Below, piece after piece: positions 16,541 through 24,151 of a DNA stretch of 64,000 nt. The position numbers and the translations under genes are program-made. Source of the stretch: an uncultured Clostridia bacterium (GTDB taxonomy: Bacteria > Bacillota > Clostridia > Christensenellales > Borkfalkiaceae); NCBI GenBank assembly GCA_949282385.1, contig CASDOP010000003.1:62001-126000 (forward strand), in the 5' to 3' direction. The notes beneath the pieces are model-generated. The model did no database searches. It saw nothing but the letters and a program-made list of their open reading frames with translations, and was not told the origin of the DNA. Each line of letters opens with the position of its first letter. Within the stretch, counting starts at the first letter, position 1.

Positions 16541-17376
16541 ATTATCTCGAATGGAAAAAGCGCGTGCTTGTTTATCTTGTTCAACGCGGCAAGCCAATAG
16601 ACGCACTGCCGGAGGCTCTTGATTTTTACATTTACAGCAAATGTAAAAGTTTTGATATCAGCAGCCTTCCGACTGCGCCATTAACGATAGCCCTGCCGCT
16701 GGGGATAAGCGCAAATAAAGCCGTAGACAGCGTTGCCCTGGCAATTAAAGCCGCTCACGAGTTAATACTTAACGACAGCATCGCTGCGGCTCAGGCGCCG
16801 TCATTAGTTGTCGAAAGAATATCCCATCTCAACTATGCATCCTTTAATGCTTCGGCAGCGACAGACAGCCTTTCTCAGCCATTTAAGCATAATATGCGAC
16901 TGACGGCAGCCGTAAACTGTCTGAGCGCAGACAGTCTGACAGACATAGCGTTCTTTCGCATACGCGATATAACTTTCGGCACCATTTCGACCGTGTGCTT
17001 AAATTTAGGACAGAGCGCAGCAATGCAGACGCTCGCACAAGTTGCTACCGATATTCTTTTAACCGAAATATCGCCGACATTAAGTCAGATAGAGTTAAGC
17101 GCAGGCGACGAGCTCTGTCTCGGGATATCCCCTGAAGAGGCTTTCACCTCGGAATTAATCAGTGATGTCGATATCTCTACCGACACAAATATAGCTATGA
17201 CGGTGGAGCAAGCAAACTGCACCGAACGAGATAATGTAAAATTAGATGTCCCGGTAAAGATGGGCGTTAAGGTTACGCTTTACAAGCGACTTTACATATC
17301 CGACTTCGCCGACATCACCATATCTGAACTTGAAGGTCAACCCATATCGGACCTTCGCTTTAAGCAAATCAATTAA
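16537..17376 (+). CDS. Unrecognised phage tail-tip protein
   Basis: A 279-residue protein overlapping the previous stop by 4 bp. No known family recognised. The first 40 residues contain WKKRVLVYLVQRGKPIDALP; the rest is alanine-, serine- and leucine-rich with alternating hydrophobicity (LTIALPLGISANKAVDSVALAIKAAHELI; ISPTLSQIELSAGDELCLGISPEEA), consistent with a beta-rich structural protein. Located between BppU-like and fibre-like genes, so it probably belongs to the tail tip. Real by position, coupling and length. Confidence 0.5.
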   Translation: MNYLEWKKRVLVYLVQRGKPIDALPEALDFYIYSKCKSFDISSLPTAPLTIALPLGISANKAVDSVALAIKAAHELILNDSIAAAQAPSLVVERISHLNYASFNASAATDSLSQPFKHNMRLTAAVNCLSADSLTDIAFFRIRDITFGTISTVCLNLGQSAAMQTLAQVATDILLTEISPTLSQIELSAGDELCLGISPEEAFTSELISDVDISTDTNIAMTVEQANCTERDNVKLDVPVKMGVKVTLYKRLYISDFADITISELEGQPISDLRFKQIN

Positions 17377-17387
17377 AGGAGAACAGC

Positions 17388-17864
17388 ATGATTACAAATT
17401 TAGGCGCAAAGCGCATACTCGGATGGTTTACGGGCGCCGCGACATACAGCGGCAACCCCCTCTATGTCGGATTTTCAAAGACTGCCCCCACCATTGCCGG
17501 AACGGGCTACACAGAACCCTCAAACAGCTCGTACGAGCGCGTAGCCATTAACACAAAGACCTACAGTTCCAGCGGCGGCAGCACCGTATTCGGCGAAGTA
17601 ACGGACGAAGCTGACGGCGGCACGGTAAAGAACAGCATACAGATTACATTTCCTGAAACCTACGATAACACAGAAAAGATAGTTCAGGATTGGGGCGAAT
17701 GCACGCATGTGTGCTTGTTCGGTTCCAAGACAGGGAATGACCTGCTCGCGTTCGAAGCGCTGGAAACACCCATTCATCCCGGCAATAACCTTGTAAGTAC
17801 AATCGCCATCATCCGCGCCGGCGATATGTCGATAAGTCTCAAAAACGCATCTGAAAGCGAATAA
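17388..17864 (+). CDS. Small tail-fibre-like protein
   Basis: A 158-residue protein with RBS AAAGGAGAA. The N terminus (MITNLGAKRILGWFTGAATYSGNPLYVGFSKTAPTIAGTGYTEP) and GGTVKNSIQITFPETYDNTEKIVQDWGECTHVCLFGS are the pattern of short phage tail-fibre proteins that start by naming a region of the layout and then carry a compact beta domain. Likely part of the adhesion device. No enzymatic motif seen. Confidence 0.55.
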   Translation: MITNLGAKRILGWFTGAATYSGNPLYVGFSKTAPTIAGTGYTEPSNSSYERVAINTKTYSSSGGSTVFGEVTDEADGGTVKNSIQITFPETYDNTEKIVQDWGECTHVCLFGSKTGNDLLAFEALETPIHPGNNLVSTIAIIRAGDMSISLKNASESE

Positions 17865-17882
17865 TCAAACGGAGAATAATTT

Positions 17883-18266
17883 ATGGCGATATCTGCAAAT
17901 TTAGAGCTTACAGTCGATTTGCCACAGGACGCTACGGATGTACCCGCTCAAATGTCTGCCGACAACGATAATTTCAAAAAAATAGACGACTGGGCTGGCA
18001 ATGTTGCACTGAAAGCTAAGAGCGAATATTTTACGATTTCGTCATGGACGGAAGTTGAAAATAAAGCCCCTTACAAGTATTCTGCTACGGTTACGGCGAC
18101 CACCCCCATTGGGGACGACACGCAGGTTGAACTTGTGAATTCTGATGCGATTTCGTTCGCAACGTACGGATTTGCAATTGCGGGCGTAAGCGGTCAGGAT
18201 ATAACCATTTACAGCATAGCGCAGCCGACGTCGGAAATAAACCTTCGCATCGATATAGGTGGATAA
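17883..18266 (+). CDS. Small unrecognised tail protein upstream of the adhesin
   Basis: A 127-residue protein, RBS ACGGAGAA at 17870-17877. Sequence pattern: LELTVDLPQDATDVPAQMSADNDNFKKIDDWAGNVALKAK at the N terminus and a beta-rich C-terminal half ending INLRIDIGG. The first part resembles the attachment segment of phage fibre proteins; the second could be a collar or chaperone domain for the LRR adhesin that starts 1 bp after its stop. Function not established. Confidence 0.5.
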   Translation: MAISANLELTVDLPQDATDVPAQMSADNDNFKKIDDWAGNVALKAKSEYFTISSWTEVENKAPYKYSATVTATTPIGDDTQVELVNSDAISFATYGFAIAGVSGQDITIYSIAQPTSEINLRIDIGG

Positions 18267-18267
18267 T

Positions 18268-20466
18268 ATGGCAAGAATTAAAAACCCTCTTACTATTGTC
18301 GGCACCGCCGGGGGCGGAACGTCTGACGATTACAACATCGACGGCTTGGTGGACGGCACGCTCACGACGTTCACAATGCCCGCCGGCAAAACCACCGTCG
18401 CCCCTTATAGATGTTATAAATTTACATCCCTCACAACCGTAGACCTCACAGGCGCCGAAACCATAGGCGATTATGCCTTTGATGGATGCACCTCCGTCAG
18501 TCAGTTTATCATCCCTTCAACCATAACTAAAATAGGTGACTACGCCTTTCGCAACCTCGGTACAAACGGCGATTCAACATTTGTTTTTGACTGCCAAAAT
18601 GCTAAAACCGCTATCGGCGACTACGCCTTCATGAACACATCTTTAACTGTCTTATCCGGAAATTTTTCAACGATAGGCGACGCCTCATTTTCCACGTGCA
18701 AATCGCTTACCTCTGTCGAGATAACCGCGGACAGTATTGGAGGTTATGCATTCAACAGTTGTACTGCACTCACCGACATCAACATTAATTGTGGCAACAT
18801 AGGGGCATACGCGTTCTACGGTTTGGCAGCAACCTCTATAACAGCAAAAATAAACGGAAGCATAGGCGACCACGCGTTCTACAACCTTCGCAATGTCGCT
18901 GATGTCAATATTTCACCTGACAGCAAAATAATCTCGCTTGGCAGTTACGCATTTACGAATTTTGCAAGTAACAGGGCAAATGCGGCAAGCAACATAATTG
19001 AACTCGATTTCCGAAACTCGACTTTTAGAATAATTAATAATTATAGTTTAGGATCAAACAGCTCAGTTATTACATATCGTATCAAATACATGAAGATAAG
19101 ATTGCCGTCGTGTGTAGCCACAATCGCGGCGGAGGCCTTTAAGTACGCATATTATTGCGACTTTTATTTTTACGGGGCTACGCCACCAACCTTGTCTGCA
19201 ACTACCTGCTGGGCAAACGCCTCTTATTACAGGATATTCGTCCCCTTTTACGCAATCAACGCTTATAGAACACAGACCAACTGGACGGAGGAAACGGACA
19301 ACATTATCGGATTCGCCGATGCTGGAACATTCAGCGATGGACAGGCACTTCCCGAACTTAACAGCGAAGGTTATAAACTAACATGGTACAGCGATCCTGA
19401 ATGTACTATGGAAGTTACGGAAGCCGACAATAGCCAATCTGAATATTATTGCATTGCCGGAACAGAAAAGCTCGGTATCGGTATTTCATCAATATCCGCA
19501 ATCAATTGCACAGTGTCTATCACGGATAACGATGGCAAAAGCTACATCGTCGGCGATGGCGCGTATTACACCACCGTACTCACGGTCAATATTATCCCCA
19601 ATGATGGTTATAGCCAGGTCTACATTGCACGCATAAACGGTACTGATTTTGCGTCAGGAGACACAATCACGATAACATCGGATATCGGCAATATATTCAT
19701 TATAGCCATTTGCTACGACGGCGTGAATATCCCCATCAACCCGACGTTCGGTGAAAACAGCTGGCTGATGATAAAGGAAGCCTTTACTTCAGGTATAGCA
19801 AAAAAATTCTGGAATGTGGGCGATACAAAAGAAGTCACCCTCACCGACGGCTACACCTATCATATAAGGATAGCCGACATGACCGACGGCCGATACACAA
19901 AGGCAGACGGAAGCGGCTCAACGCACGGAGTTTTTGAATTCGTTGAATTATTGTCTAAGTATTATGCTATGAACCCTTCGAAGGTAAATGACGGTGGGTC
20001 AACATATTACACAGCCGGTGGCTGGGCAATGTCATACATGAAAAATACGGTTATGGACGTAACTGTATGGAATATGTTACCTGATGATTTAAAGCAGGCA
20101 ATATCGGAAATTACCTTGAGTGAATACAGTTATACATCCCCTTCGCCACGTTCTTCGGAAAATAAACTGTTCTTGCCGGCAGAAACAGAAATCTTTGCTT
20201 CGCGCTATAACTCTGGAGAAGGTTATATGGCTGGATGCGTGCGATATTTACAATGGGAGTATTACGATGCAATAACTACTTCCGATGGTAGCACATGTGT
20301 GGAAAGACAGAAAAAATACGTCAACAGCACGTCTGCTACTTATTGGTGGTTGCGGTCGCCTCGTTCGAGCGACAACAACAATTTCTGCCATGTCAAAAAC
20401 AGTGGCAGTTACAGTTGGACCTCCGCTTACTCCGCTTACGGCGTTTCCCCCTGCTTTGCTATATAA
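18268..20466 (+). CDS. Phage adhesin: BspA-type leucine-rich repeats plus DUF6273/C-lectin-like tip
   Basis: A 732-residue protein. I choose ATG 18268 behind AGGTGG rather than GTG 18259. Residues about 45-330 are LRR_5 (BspA-like) repeats with recurring IGDYAF and IGGYAF units. A beta-rich linker follows (about 355-490). The C-terminal about 230 residues match DUF6273: WNVGDTKEVTL, FEFVELL, then YWWLRSPRSSDNNNF and GVSPCFAI at the end. That tip, built from AAC/TAC/AGC/GAC codons, is the shape of variable proteins diversified by retroelements. Probably the receptor-binding protein. Confidence 0.75.
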   Translation: MARIKNPLTIVGTAGGGTSDDYNIDGLVDGTLTTFTMPAGKTTVAPYRCYKFTSLTTVDLTGAETIGDYAFDGCTSVSQFIIPSTITKIGDYAFRNLGTNGDSTFVFDCQNAKTAIGDYAFMNTSLTVLSGNFSTIGDASFSTCKSLTSVEITADSIGGYAFNSCTALTDININCGNIGAYAFYGLAATSITAKINGSIGDHAFYNLRNVADVNISPDSKIISLGSYAFTNFASNRANAASNIIELDFRNSTFRIINNYSLGSNSSVITYRIKYMKIRLPSCVATIAAEAFKYAYYCDFYFYGATPPTLSATTCWANASYYRIFVPFYAINAYRTQTNWTEETDNIIGFADAGTFSDGQALPELNSEGYKLTWYSDPECTMEVTEADNSQSEYYCIAGTEKLGIGISSISAINCTVSITDNDGKSYIVGDGAYYTTVLTVNIIPNDGYSQVYIARINGTDFASGDTITITSDIGNIFIIAICYDGVNIPINPTFGENSWLMIKEAFTSGIAKKFWNVGDTKEVTLTDGYTYHIRIADMTDGRYTKADGSGSTHGVFEFVELLSKYYAMNPSKVNDGGSTYYTAGGWAMSYMKNTVMDVTVWNMLPDDLKQAISEITLSEYSYTSPSPRSSENKLFLPAETEIFASRYNSGEGYMAGCVRYLQWEYYDAITTSDGSTCVERQKKYVNSTSATYWWLRSPRSSDNNNFCHVKNSGSYSWTSAYSAYGVSPCFAI

Positions 20467-20477
20467 AGGAGAAAAAA

Positions 20478-20690
20478 ATGGCTTTAATCGAAGAATACCC
20501 GTATATAAAAAATGATAAAAAAGATTATACCCGTGTGCGACATTACAGCGACACCGGATGTCTGATTGTACAGACGGAAACCGGCAGAATTTACGAAGAA
20601 GCCGTGGACGACTACCCCTGCAAGTACAGCTACGCAGAAGTACCTGCAGAAGAACCGCAGAATGAGGAGGCAAATTATGGCGACAGCTGA
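20478..20690 (+). CDS. Small phage protein after the adhesin
   Basis: A 70-residue protein with a strong AAAGGAG ribosome site at 20465-20471. Contains YPYIKNDKKDYTRVRHYSDTGCLIVQTETGRIYEEAVDD, a compact beta-strand pattern, then a short acidic tail. It overlaps the next gene by 14 bp. Small proteins in this slot in Clostridia prophages have no defined role; it could be a fibre accessory or chaperone. No family recognised. Confidence 0.55.
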   Translation: MALIEEYPYIKNDKKDYTRVRHYSDTGCLIVQTETGRIYEEAVDDYPCKYSYAEVPAEEPQNEEANYGDS

Positions 20691-21366
20691 TGACATTATA
20701 AAGAGCGAATTTGAAAAACGGCAGACGGAGGCGGAAAAACTTGTGCCTGCCAGCAGTTCCGAAACGGCGGAAAAGCCTTCGGAAGAATTATCCGTTCAGA
20801 CGATCACCTCGCTGACTAACGAAGCACTCGCGCAAGATGTCAGAACCGGGCGCAAAGACGTGCGTGAAGCAACCGTTGATATAGTCAAAGCCGCTGCCTC
20901 AGCAAAGGCAGCGGCTGATAATGCGGATGAATATGCAGAGATCGCCGGACAAGCAATCGCGCATGAGATGAAAGCAGATACAGCTCACGCCCGCTCAAAG
21001 GAGCGAAAAGCAAACAACGAAGACAACGAGGCGTTCTACGAAAGATACCGCCCCATCCTCGAATTTGACTTCGGCAACATAACTGGAAATCCGAAAAAGC
21101 GTGCAGATGATACAGCCAGCAAAAGCTACAGCAAACTTTTTATGATACTCACGATTATCGTTGCCGCTATTCCGTGGTTGGTGATTGCCCTCATCCTCTA
21201 CGTGCTTAAAGGCGTGAACGCTGTCGTAGGTCTCGTCGGACAGTTCACCAAAATATCCCAGGCACTTATATGGGCGGGGTTAGGAATTCTCGCCGCATAT
21301 ATAATAGTCAGGATTATAGCGTATTACATAGAATTCTATACCGGCATAGTCATATTGCCCTTTTAG
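20677..21366 (+). CDS. Phage membrane protein with coiled-coil N terminus
   Basis: A 229-residue protein starting at ATG 20677 (GAGGAGG upstream). Residues 1-150 are charged, alanine-rich and helical (VREATVDIVKAAASAKAAADNADEYAE). Two strongly hydrophobic segments follow, about 152-175 (LFMILTIIVAAIPWLVIALI) and about 193-225 (ALIWAGLGILAAYIIVRIIA). This is the architecture of a membrane-anchored coiled coil, possibly a holin-like or spanin-like lysis accessory. No direct homology recognised. Confidence 0.5.
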   Translation: MATADDIIKSEFEKRQTEAEKLVPASSSETAEKPSEELSVQTITSLTNEALAQDVRTGRKDVREATVDIVKAAASAKAAADNADEYAEIAGQAIAHEMKADTAHARSKERKANNEDNEAFYERYRPILEFDFGNITGNPKKRADDTASKSYSKLFMILTIIVAAIPWLVIALILYVLKGVNAVVGLVGQFTKISQALIWAGLGILAAYIIVRIIAYYIEFYTGIVILPF

Positions 21367-21390
21367 AAAATAAAACAGGAGGTAAAACCG

Positions 21391-21744
21391 ATGAAACATT
21401 TAAACGTGGACAAGCTGACCAGCGCATTTGAAGCGGACCAGCTCGAGCTTGAACAGCTCACGGAAAACGCCGAAGAGGAAATTCGCCAGGCTTTACAGCC
21501 CTATGCGGAATCCGGCATCTTCACTGACGAAGACGTCAAGCCGCTCGCGGAAAAGCTCATTCTTGCAAAACGTCAGAACTTCGATAAAAAGTGGTCCGCG
21601 CTTGCAGAATTCACCGAAGACGACGACAATGAAGAAAAAGCACACCGCTTCTCTCCCTTCGTCTGCCCGGAAGAACTTGCAAGCGCCCAGACAGAAGAGC
21701 CTGACACCACGGCGACAGCTACAGAATATGTGGATACACATTAA
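21391..21744 (+). CDS. Acidic helical phage protein
   Basis: A 117-residue acidic protein, RBS AGGAGG. Sequence ADQLELEQLTENAEEEIRQAL and VKPLAEKLILAKRQNFDKKW indicate two or three amphipathic helices. The C terminus is a T/A/E-rich tail. No membrane segment or enzymatic motif. Position between two membrane-protein genes suggests a role in late lysis or in phage structure. Function unknown. Confidence 0.5.
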   Translation: MKHLNVDKLTSAFEADQLELEQLTENAEEEIRQALQPYAESGIFTDEDVKPLAEKLILAKRQNFDKKWSALAEFTEDDDNEEKAHRFSPFVCPEELASAQTEEPDTTATATEYVDTH

Positions 21745-21756
21745 GGAGGATTTATT

Positions 21757-22074
21757 ATGACCAATGAACTCAAAAGCACGTTACAGGCACAGGTTACTAC
21801 TCTCGAGCTTAAGCGTCAGAGTGCTGTAGATGCCGCGATCGCAGACAACGAAAAAACTGTGGTCGCCCCTCAGCAGGCAGCTCTCACGACTGAAATGAAC
21901 GATAAACTCTCCGCGCTCAATTCTGAATATGAAATCAGAAAGAAATCTATTCAGGAAGAATACGCGAAGAAATCAAGCGACCTTGCTGCGCGCGAAAAGG
22001 CGGCAATCGAACAGGTAGTCGGAGCAGAATTCGACAAGGCGATTGACACCATAAAAGCACTTTATGAAATGTAA
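21757..22074 (+). CDS. Coiled-coil phage protein
   Basis: A 105-residue protein, RBS AAGGAGGA at 21743-21750. Nearly the whole length is heptad-like coiled coil: QVTTLELKRQSAVDAAIADNE, MNDKLSALNSEYEIRKKSI, DLAAREKAAIEQVVGAEFDKA. No membrane segment. Such short coiled coils near the end of a late operon are often structural or lysis accessory proteins; no family recognised. Confidence 0.5.
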   Translation: MTNELKSTLQAQVTTLELKRQSAVDAAIADNEKTVVAPQQAALTTEMNDKLSALNSEYEIRKKSIQEEYAKKSSDLAAREKAAIEQVVGAEFDKAIDTIKALYEM

Positions 22075-22089
22075 GGAGGTCGAACTACG

Positions 22090-22725
22090 ATGGATGCACA
22101 GTACATATTCGATACTTATGGTCTCTGGGCTATAGTTATCGGTATCGCAACAATGTTTATCACTTCGATAGTCAAAATCCCCATCAAACTTTTGACACGG
22201 AAGATCGGCAGTTCAACTGTGCGAAATTTGGTAGAGCGTCTTATTCTGCTTATTCCTATCGGAATAGGCATCGCCCTTTGCTATCTCAAAAATTATCTTT
22301 GGGGCGGAGTGCATGAAAATGAAATTGTCCGTATGGGCGCTTATTGCGGCGCGCTTGCCATAGTTTTTTATAATCTCTTTGGCAAGAACATTGAGGCTGC
22401 TGTCGTAAAACTCGTTAAAAAGGATACTTCAGCAGATAGCGACAGAGACAGCGAAAATTTCAGCGATTCAGACGCGACCGCGGCAATCGGATTTGCCGTC
22501 GACCTGATAGCGGGACAACCTGCAGGGACTGCGATTAAAAACTACATCAACGGTGTAAATTCGGATGTAAATTCGCCGGAAGCCGATACTGCCACACCTG
22601 AAACGGAACCAAGCGCCGACAATACAAATAATGATATTGAAAGCGCGGCAGACATAGTATCAGGAATAACTGGCGCGGATAAGGACCTCGTGGTTACTAT
22701 TCTTAATAAACTCAAATCAACATAA
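22090..22725 (+). CDS. Membrane protein, probable holin
   Basis: A 211-residue protein, RBS AAGGAGGTC at 22073-22081. Three hydrophobic segments can be drawn: about residues 10-35 (GLWAIVIGIATMFITSIVKI), 49-67 (LILLIPIGIGIALCYL) and 83-99. The C-terminal about 100 residues are acidic and disordered. Small multi-span proteins as the last gene of a late operon are typical holins. No endolysin is found nearby, so the lysis function is not confirmed. Followed by a strong terminator. Confidence 0.5.
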   Translation: MDAQYIFDTYGLWAIVIGIATMFITSIVKIPIKLLTRKIGSSTVRNLVERLILLIPIGIGIALCYLKNYLWGGVHENEIVRMGAYCGALAIVFYNLFGKNIEAAVVKLVKKDTSADSDRDSENFSDSDATAAIGFAVDLIAGQPAGTAIKNYINGVNSDVNSPEADTATPETEPSADNTNNDIESAADIVSGITGADKDLVVTILNKLKST

Positions 22726-22728
22726 CAA

Positions 22729-22765
22729 CGCCGCCCCTTCGTTGGAAGGGGCGGCGTCTTTTATT
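22729..22765 (+). terminator. Rho-independent terminator of the prophage late operon
   Basis: Perfect 12-bp stem CGCCGCCCCTTC (22729-22740), loop GTTG, GAAGGGGCGGCG (22745-22756), then TCTTTTATT. It lies 4 bp after the last late gene stop, marking the end of the plus-strand operon. Confidence 0.9.
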
Positions 22766-22789
22766 ATAAAATTGCTACAGCAATTAAAA

Positions 22790-22862
22790 TGCGTATGTGG
22801 GAGTCGAACCCACATCTAACCTTTAGTTGGAAGGTTGCTTTATCCGATTAAGCTAATACGGA
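22790..22862 (-). tRNA. tRNA-like element, non-canonical anticodon loop
   Basis: On the minus strand: acceptor TCCGTAT/ATACGCA (one C-C mismatch), D-stem GCTT/AAGC, T-arm GTGGG-TTCGACT-CCCAC, anticodon stem ACCTT/AAGGT. The seven-base loop is CCAACTA: position 33 is C where tRNAs have U, and the formal anticodon AAC (Val) is not used in bacteria. No CCA is encoded. It is thus a well-folded tRNA shape that probably does not decode normally. Together with 10682-10753 it is the second odd tRNA in this prophage. Confidence 0.55.
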
Positions 22863-22899
22863 GTAAAAACACAACCTAACCATACCAGGTTAGGTTGTG
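22863..22899 (-). terminator. Terminator between tRNA-Ser and the tRNA-like element
   Basis: Read on the minus strand, an 11-bp stem (CACAACCTAAC at 22870-22880 on the plus strand pairs with GTTAGGTTGTG at 22889-22899) with an 8-nt loop is followed by TTTTT. It ends transcription of the tRNA-Ser, so the tRNA-like element beyond it would depend on read-through. Confidence 0.7.
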
Positions 22900-22900
22900 A

Positions 22901-22991
22901 TGGCGCGGCGAGAGGGATTTGAACCCTCGCTGCAGTTTCCCGCACTACGCCCTTAGCAGGGGCGCCCCTTGAGCCACTTGGGTATCACCGC
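22901..22991 (-). tRNA. tRNA-Ser(GCU), CCA encoded
   Basis: Acceptor GCGGTGA/TCGCCGC (one T-G pair), D-arm CCC AAGTGGCTCAA GGG, anticodon stem CGCCC/GGGCG with loop CTGCTAA (anticodon GCU), long variable arm, T-arm GAGGG-TTCAAAT-CCCTC, discriminator G and CCA at 22903-22901. All type II serine tRNA features are present. A 5'-half copy with small differences lies at 23171-23211. It is transcribed toward the phage, perhaps from the promoter at 23265-23293. Confidence 0.93.
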
Positions 22992-23170
22992 ATGTCAAGT
23001 TTTATGATTGTCTATAAATTGTCTGTTTAAAAGTAATAAATAGGAATAAAAGGCTACATTTTGGCACTTTTATTGTCTTTTAGGGGAGTTGGTAAAAAGC
23101 ATTGCAAATCATTCCTATGTGTTCCTAAAAATAACGAATTGTGCCACTCCCTAAAAACGACACCCCTTCA
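22992..23170. other. AT-rich stretch between two tRNA-Ser copies, probable att arms
   Basis: No ORF of note. It holds paired motifs: TTTTAGGGGAGT (about 23079-23090) and ACTCCCTAAAA (about 23144-23154) in opposite orientation, and AGGAAT / ATTCCT / GTTCCT elements. Such arrangements are typical of recombinase arm sites beside an att core. Inferred only. Confidence 0.35.
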
Positions 23171-23211
23171 CTTAGCAGGGGAGCCCCTTGAGCCACTTGG
23201 GTACATCCGCA
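23171..23211 (-). repeat. Displaced 5' half of a tRNA-Ser gene, candidate attachment site
   Basis: cttagcagggg then (c or a) then gccccttgagcc and acttgggta: 33 of 34 bases are identical to the 5' half of the tRNA-Ser at 22952-22985, then the acceptor part diverges (GCGGATG instead of GCGGTGA). The identity stops in the anticodon loop, and no 3' half follows. This is what remains when an element integrates by recombination in a tRNA anticodon loop. Confidence 0.65.
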
Positions 23212-23264
23212 GGCCTGCCCGATTGTGCGCCGTTTGCCGACGCGCGTTTTTACAACGCTAAATC

Positions 23265-23293
23265 AATATATCACACTTTATGGCGTTTGTCAA
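23265..23293 (-). promoter_or_regulatory. Consensus promoter reading into the tRNA-Ser fragment
   Basis: On the minus strand: TTGACA (23293-23288), 17-bp spacer, TATATT (23270-23265). Start expected near 23258, about 45 nt before the tRNA fragment. It is the presumed original promoter of the host tRNA-Ser and could now drive transcription across the fragment toward the intact tRNA-Ser. Confidence 0.75.
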
Positions 23294-23355
23294 AACATTA
23301 AATAAACCTTTATAAAATTTAAAAAAATATTTTTATTCTGTCCCGCCGCTAATAT

Positions 23356-24150
23356 TTACTTATTTTCTTCGCGCGGAAGCAGAATTTCCGTCCTTTGCTT
23401 TTCAGCGCGGGCAATGCGGGCGTACGCCCATTCAGCCAGACCCAGAGCATAAATCGCGAACGCCGCGGTTATTATCCCGGCGAGAGAATTCATGAACATG
23501 ACCGCCGCACCCAAGCCGTCTATTTTAAAGCCCGTATAGCGACCGATAATTTTATCCGCTCCGACTGCCGCGCCGTCCGCCTTTGAATTTGCGTCGCCGC
23601 ACATGACAAAACTTAACTTGCCGTTCCCGTCGTCGATTATGCGGACTATGCGGTGAACTATTATTATTCCGCTTTCCGAGGCGTATGCGACGACGTCGTA
23701 TAGCTTAAGGGAAGAAGTTGGTACGCTTTGAAGAAATATAAGGGCATATTTGTCGAACCCGCCGACCGCGCCGTCGAAATTATCGGCATAGGGATTGTCA
23801 TCGCTTATGCCGTTCATGGACTGCGAACCGACGGCAAGAACGCACAAAGGCATTCTGATTTTGCCGAGGCTGCGCGTTGTTACGGCGGACAGCGCGCTTA
23901 ACGTCAGAATGCAGACGAACAACGCCCCGCCAAGCGAATAAAATATTATCTTTAAAATTTTTAAAAATCGGTATCTTCCCGAAAATCGTGTTCTGGCGGC
24001 AAAGTCGCGAAGCAAGCGCTCGTCGCGTTCGCCGAGGGATATTCTGCCCTCTTCCGCCCTTACAGCCTTTATACAGAAAAAAGTGAGAGCGAGCGCAACG
24101 GCGCATCCGAACGCGCCGCAGACTATCGCGGCTATTGTCTGCGCGCCCAT
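23356..24150 (-). CDS. Signal peptidase I, SipW/ER type
   Basis: A 264-residue membrane protein with segments at about 3-25, 66-90 and 212-235. The catalytic serine is Ser111 in AVGSQSMNG, and the general base is a histidine (His166 in IIIVHRIVRI), not the lysine of standard bacterial SPases; CGDAN at 184-188 completes the S26B signature. SipW-type enzymes cleave TasA-family biofilm precursors. The TasA-like substrate gene ends 1 bp upstream, so the two form an operon. Confidence 0.85.
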   Translation of the reverse strand: MGAQTIAAIVCGAFGCAVALALTFFCIKAVRAEEGRISLGERDERLLRDFAARTRFSGRYRFLKILKIIFYSLGGALFVCILTLSALSAVTTRSLGKIRMPLCVLAVGSQSMNGISDDNPYADNFDGAVGGFDKYALIFLQSVPTSSLKLYDVVAYASESGIIIVHRIVRIIDDGNGKLSFVMCGDANSKADGAAVGADKIIGRYTGFKIDGLGAAVMFMNSLAGIITAAFAIYALGLAEWAYARIARAEKQRTEILLPREENK

Positions 24151-24151
24151 A

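Noticed and set aside
18268..20466. DGR cassette as proven
   Set aside because: Variable-type tip is present but no reverse transcriptase or template was found in the window; kept as a hypothesis only.
22790..22862. Normal tRNA-Val(AAC)
   Set aside because: Loop lacks U33 and AAC is not a bacterial valine anticodon; kept as tRNA-like only.
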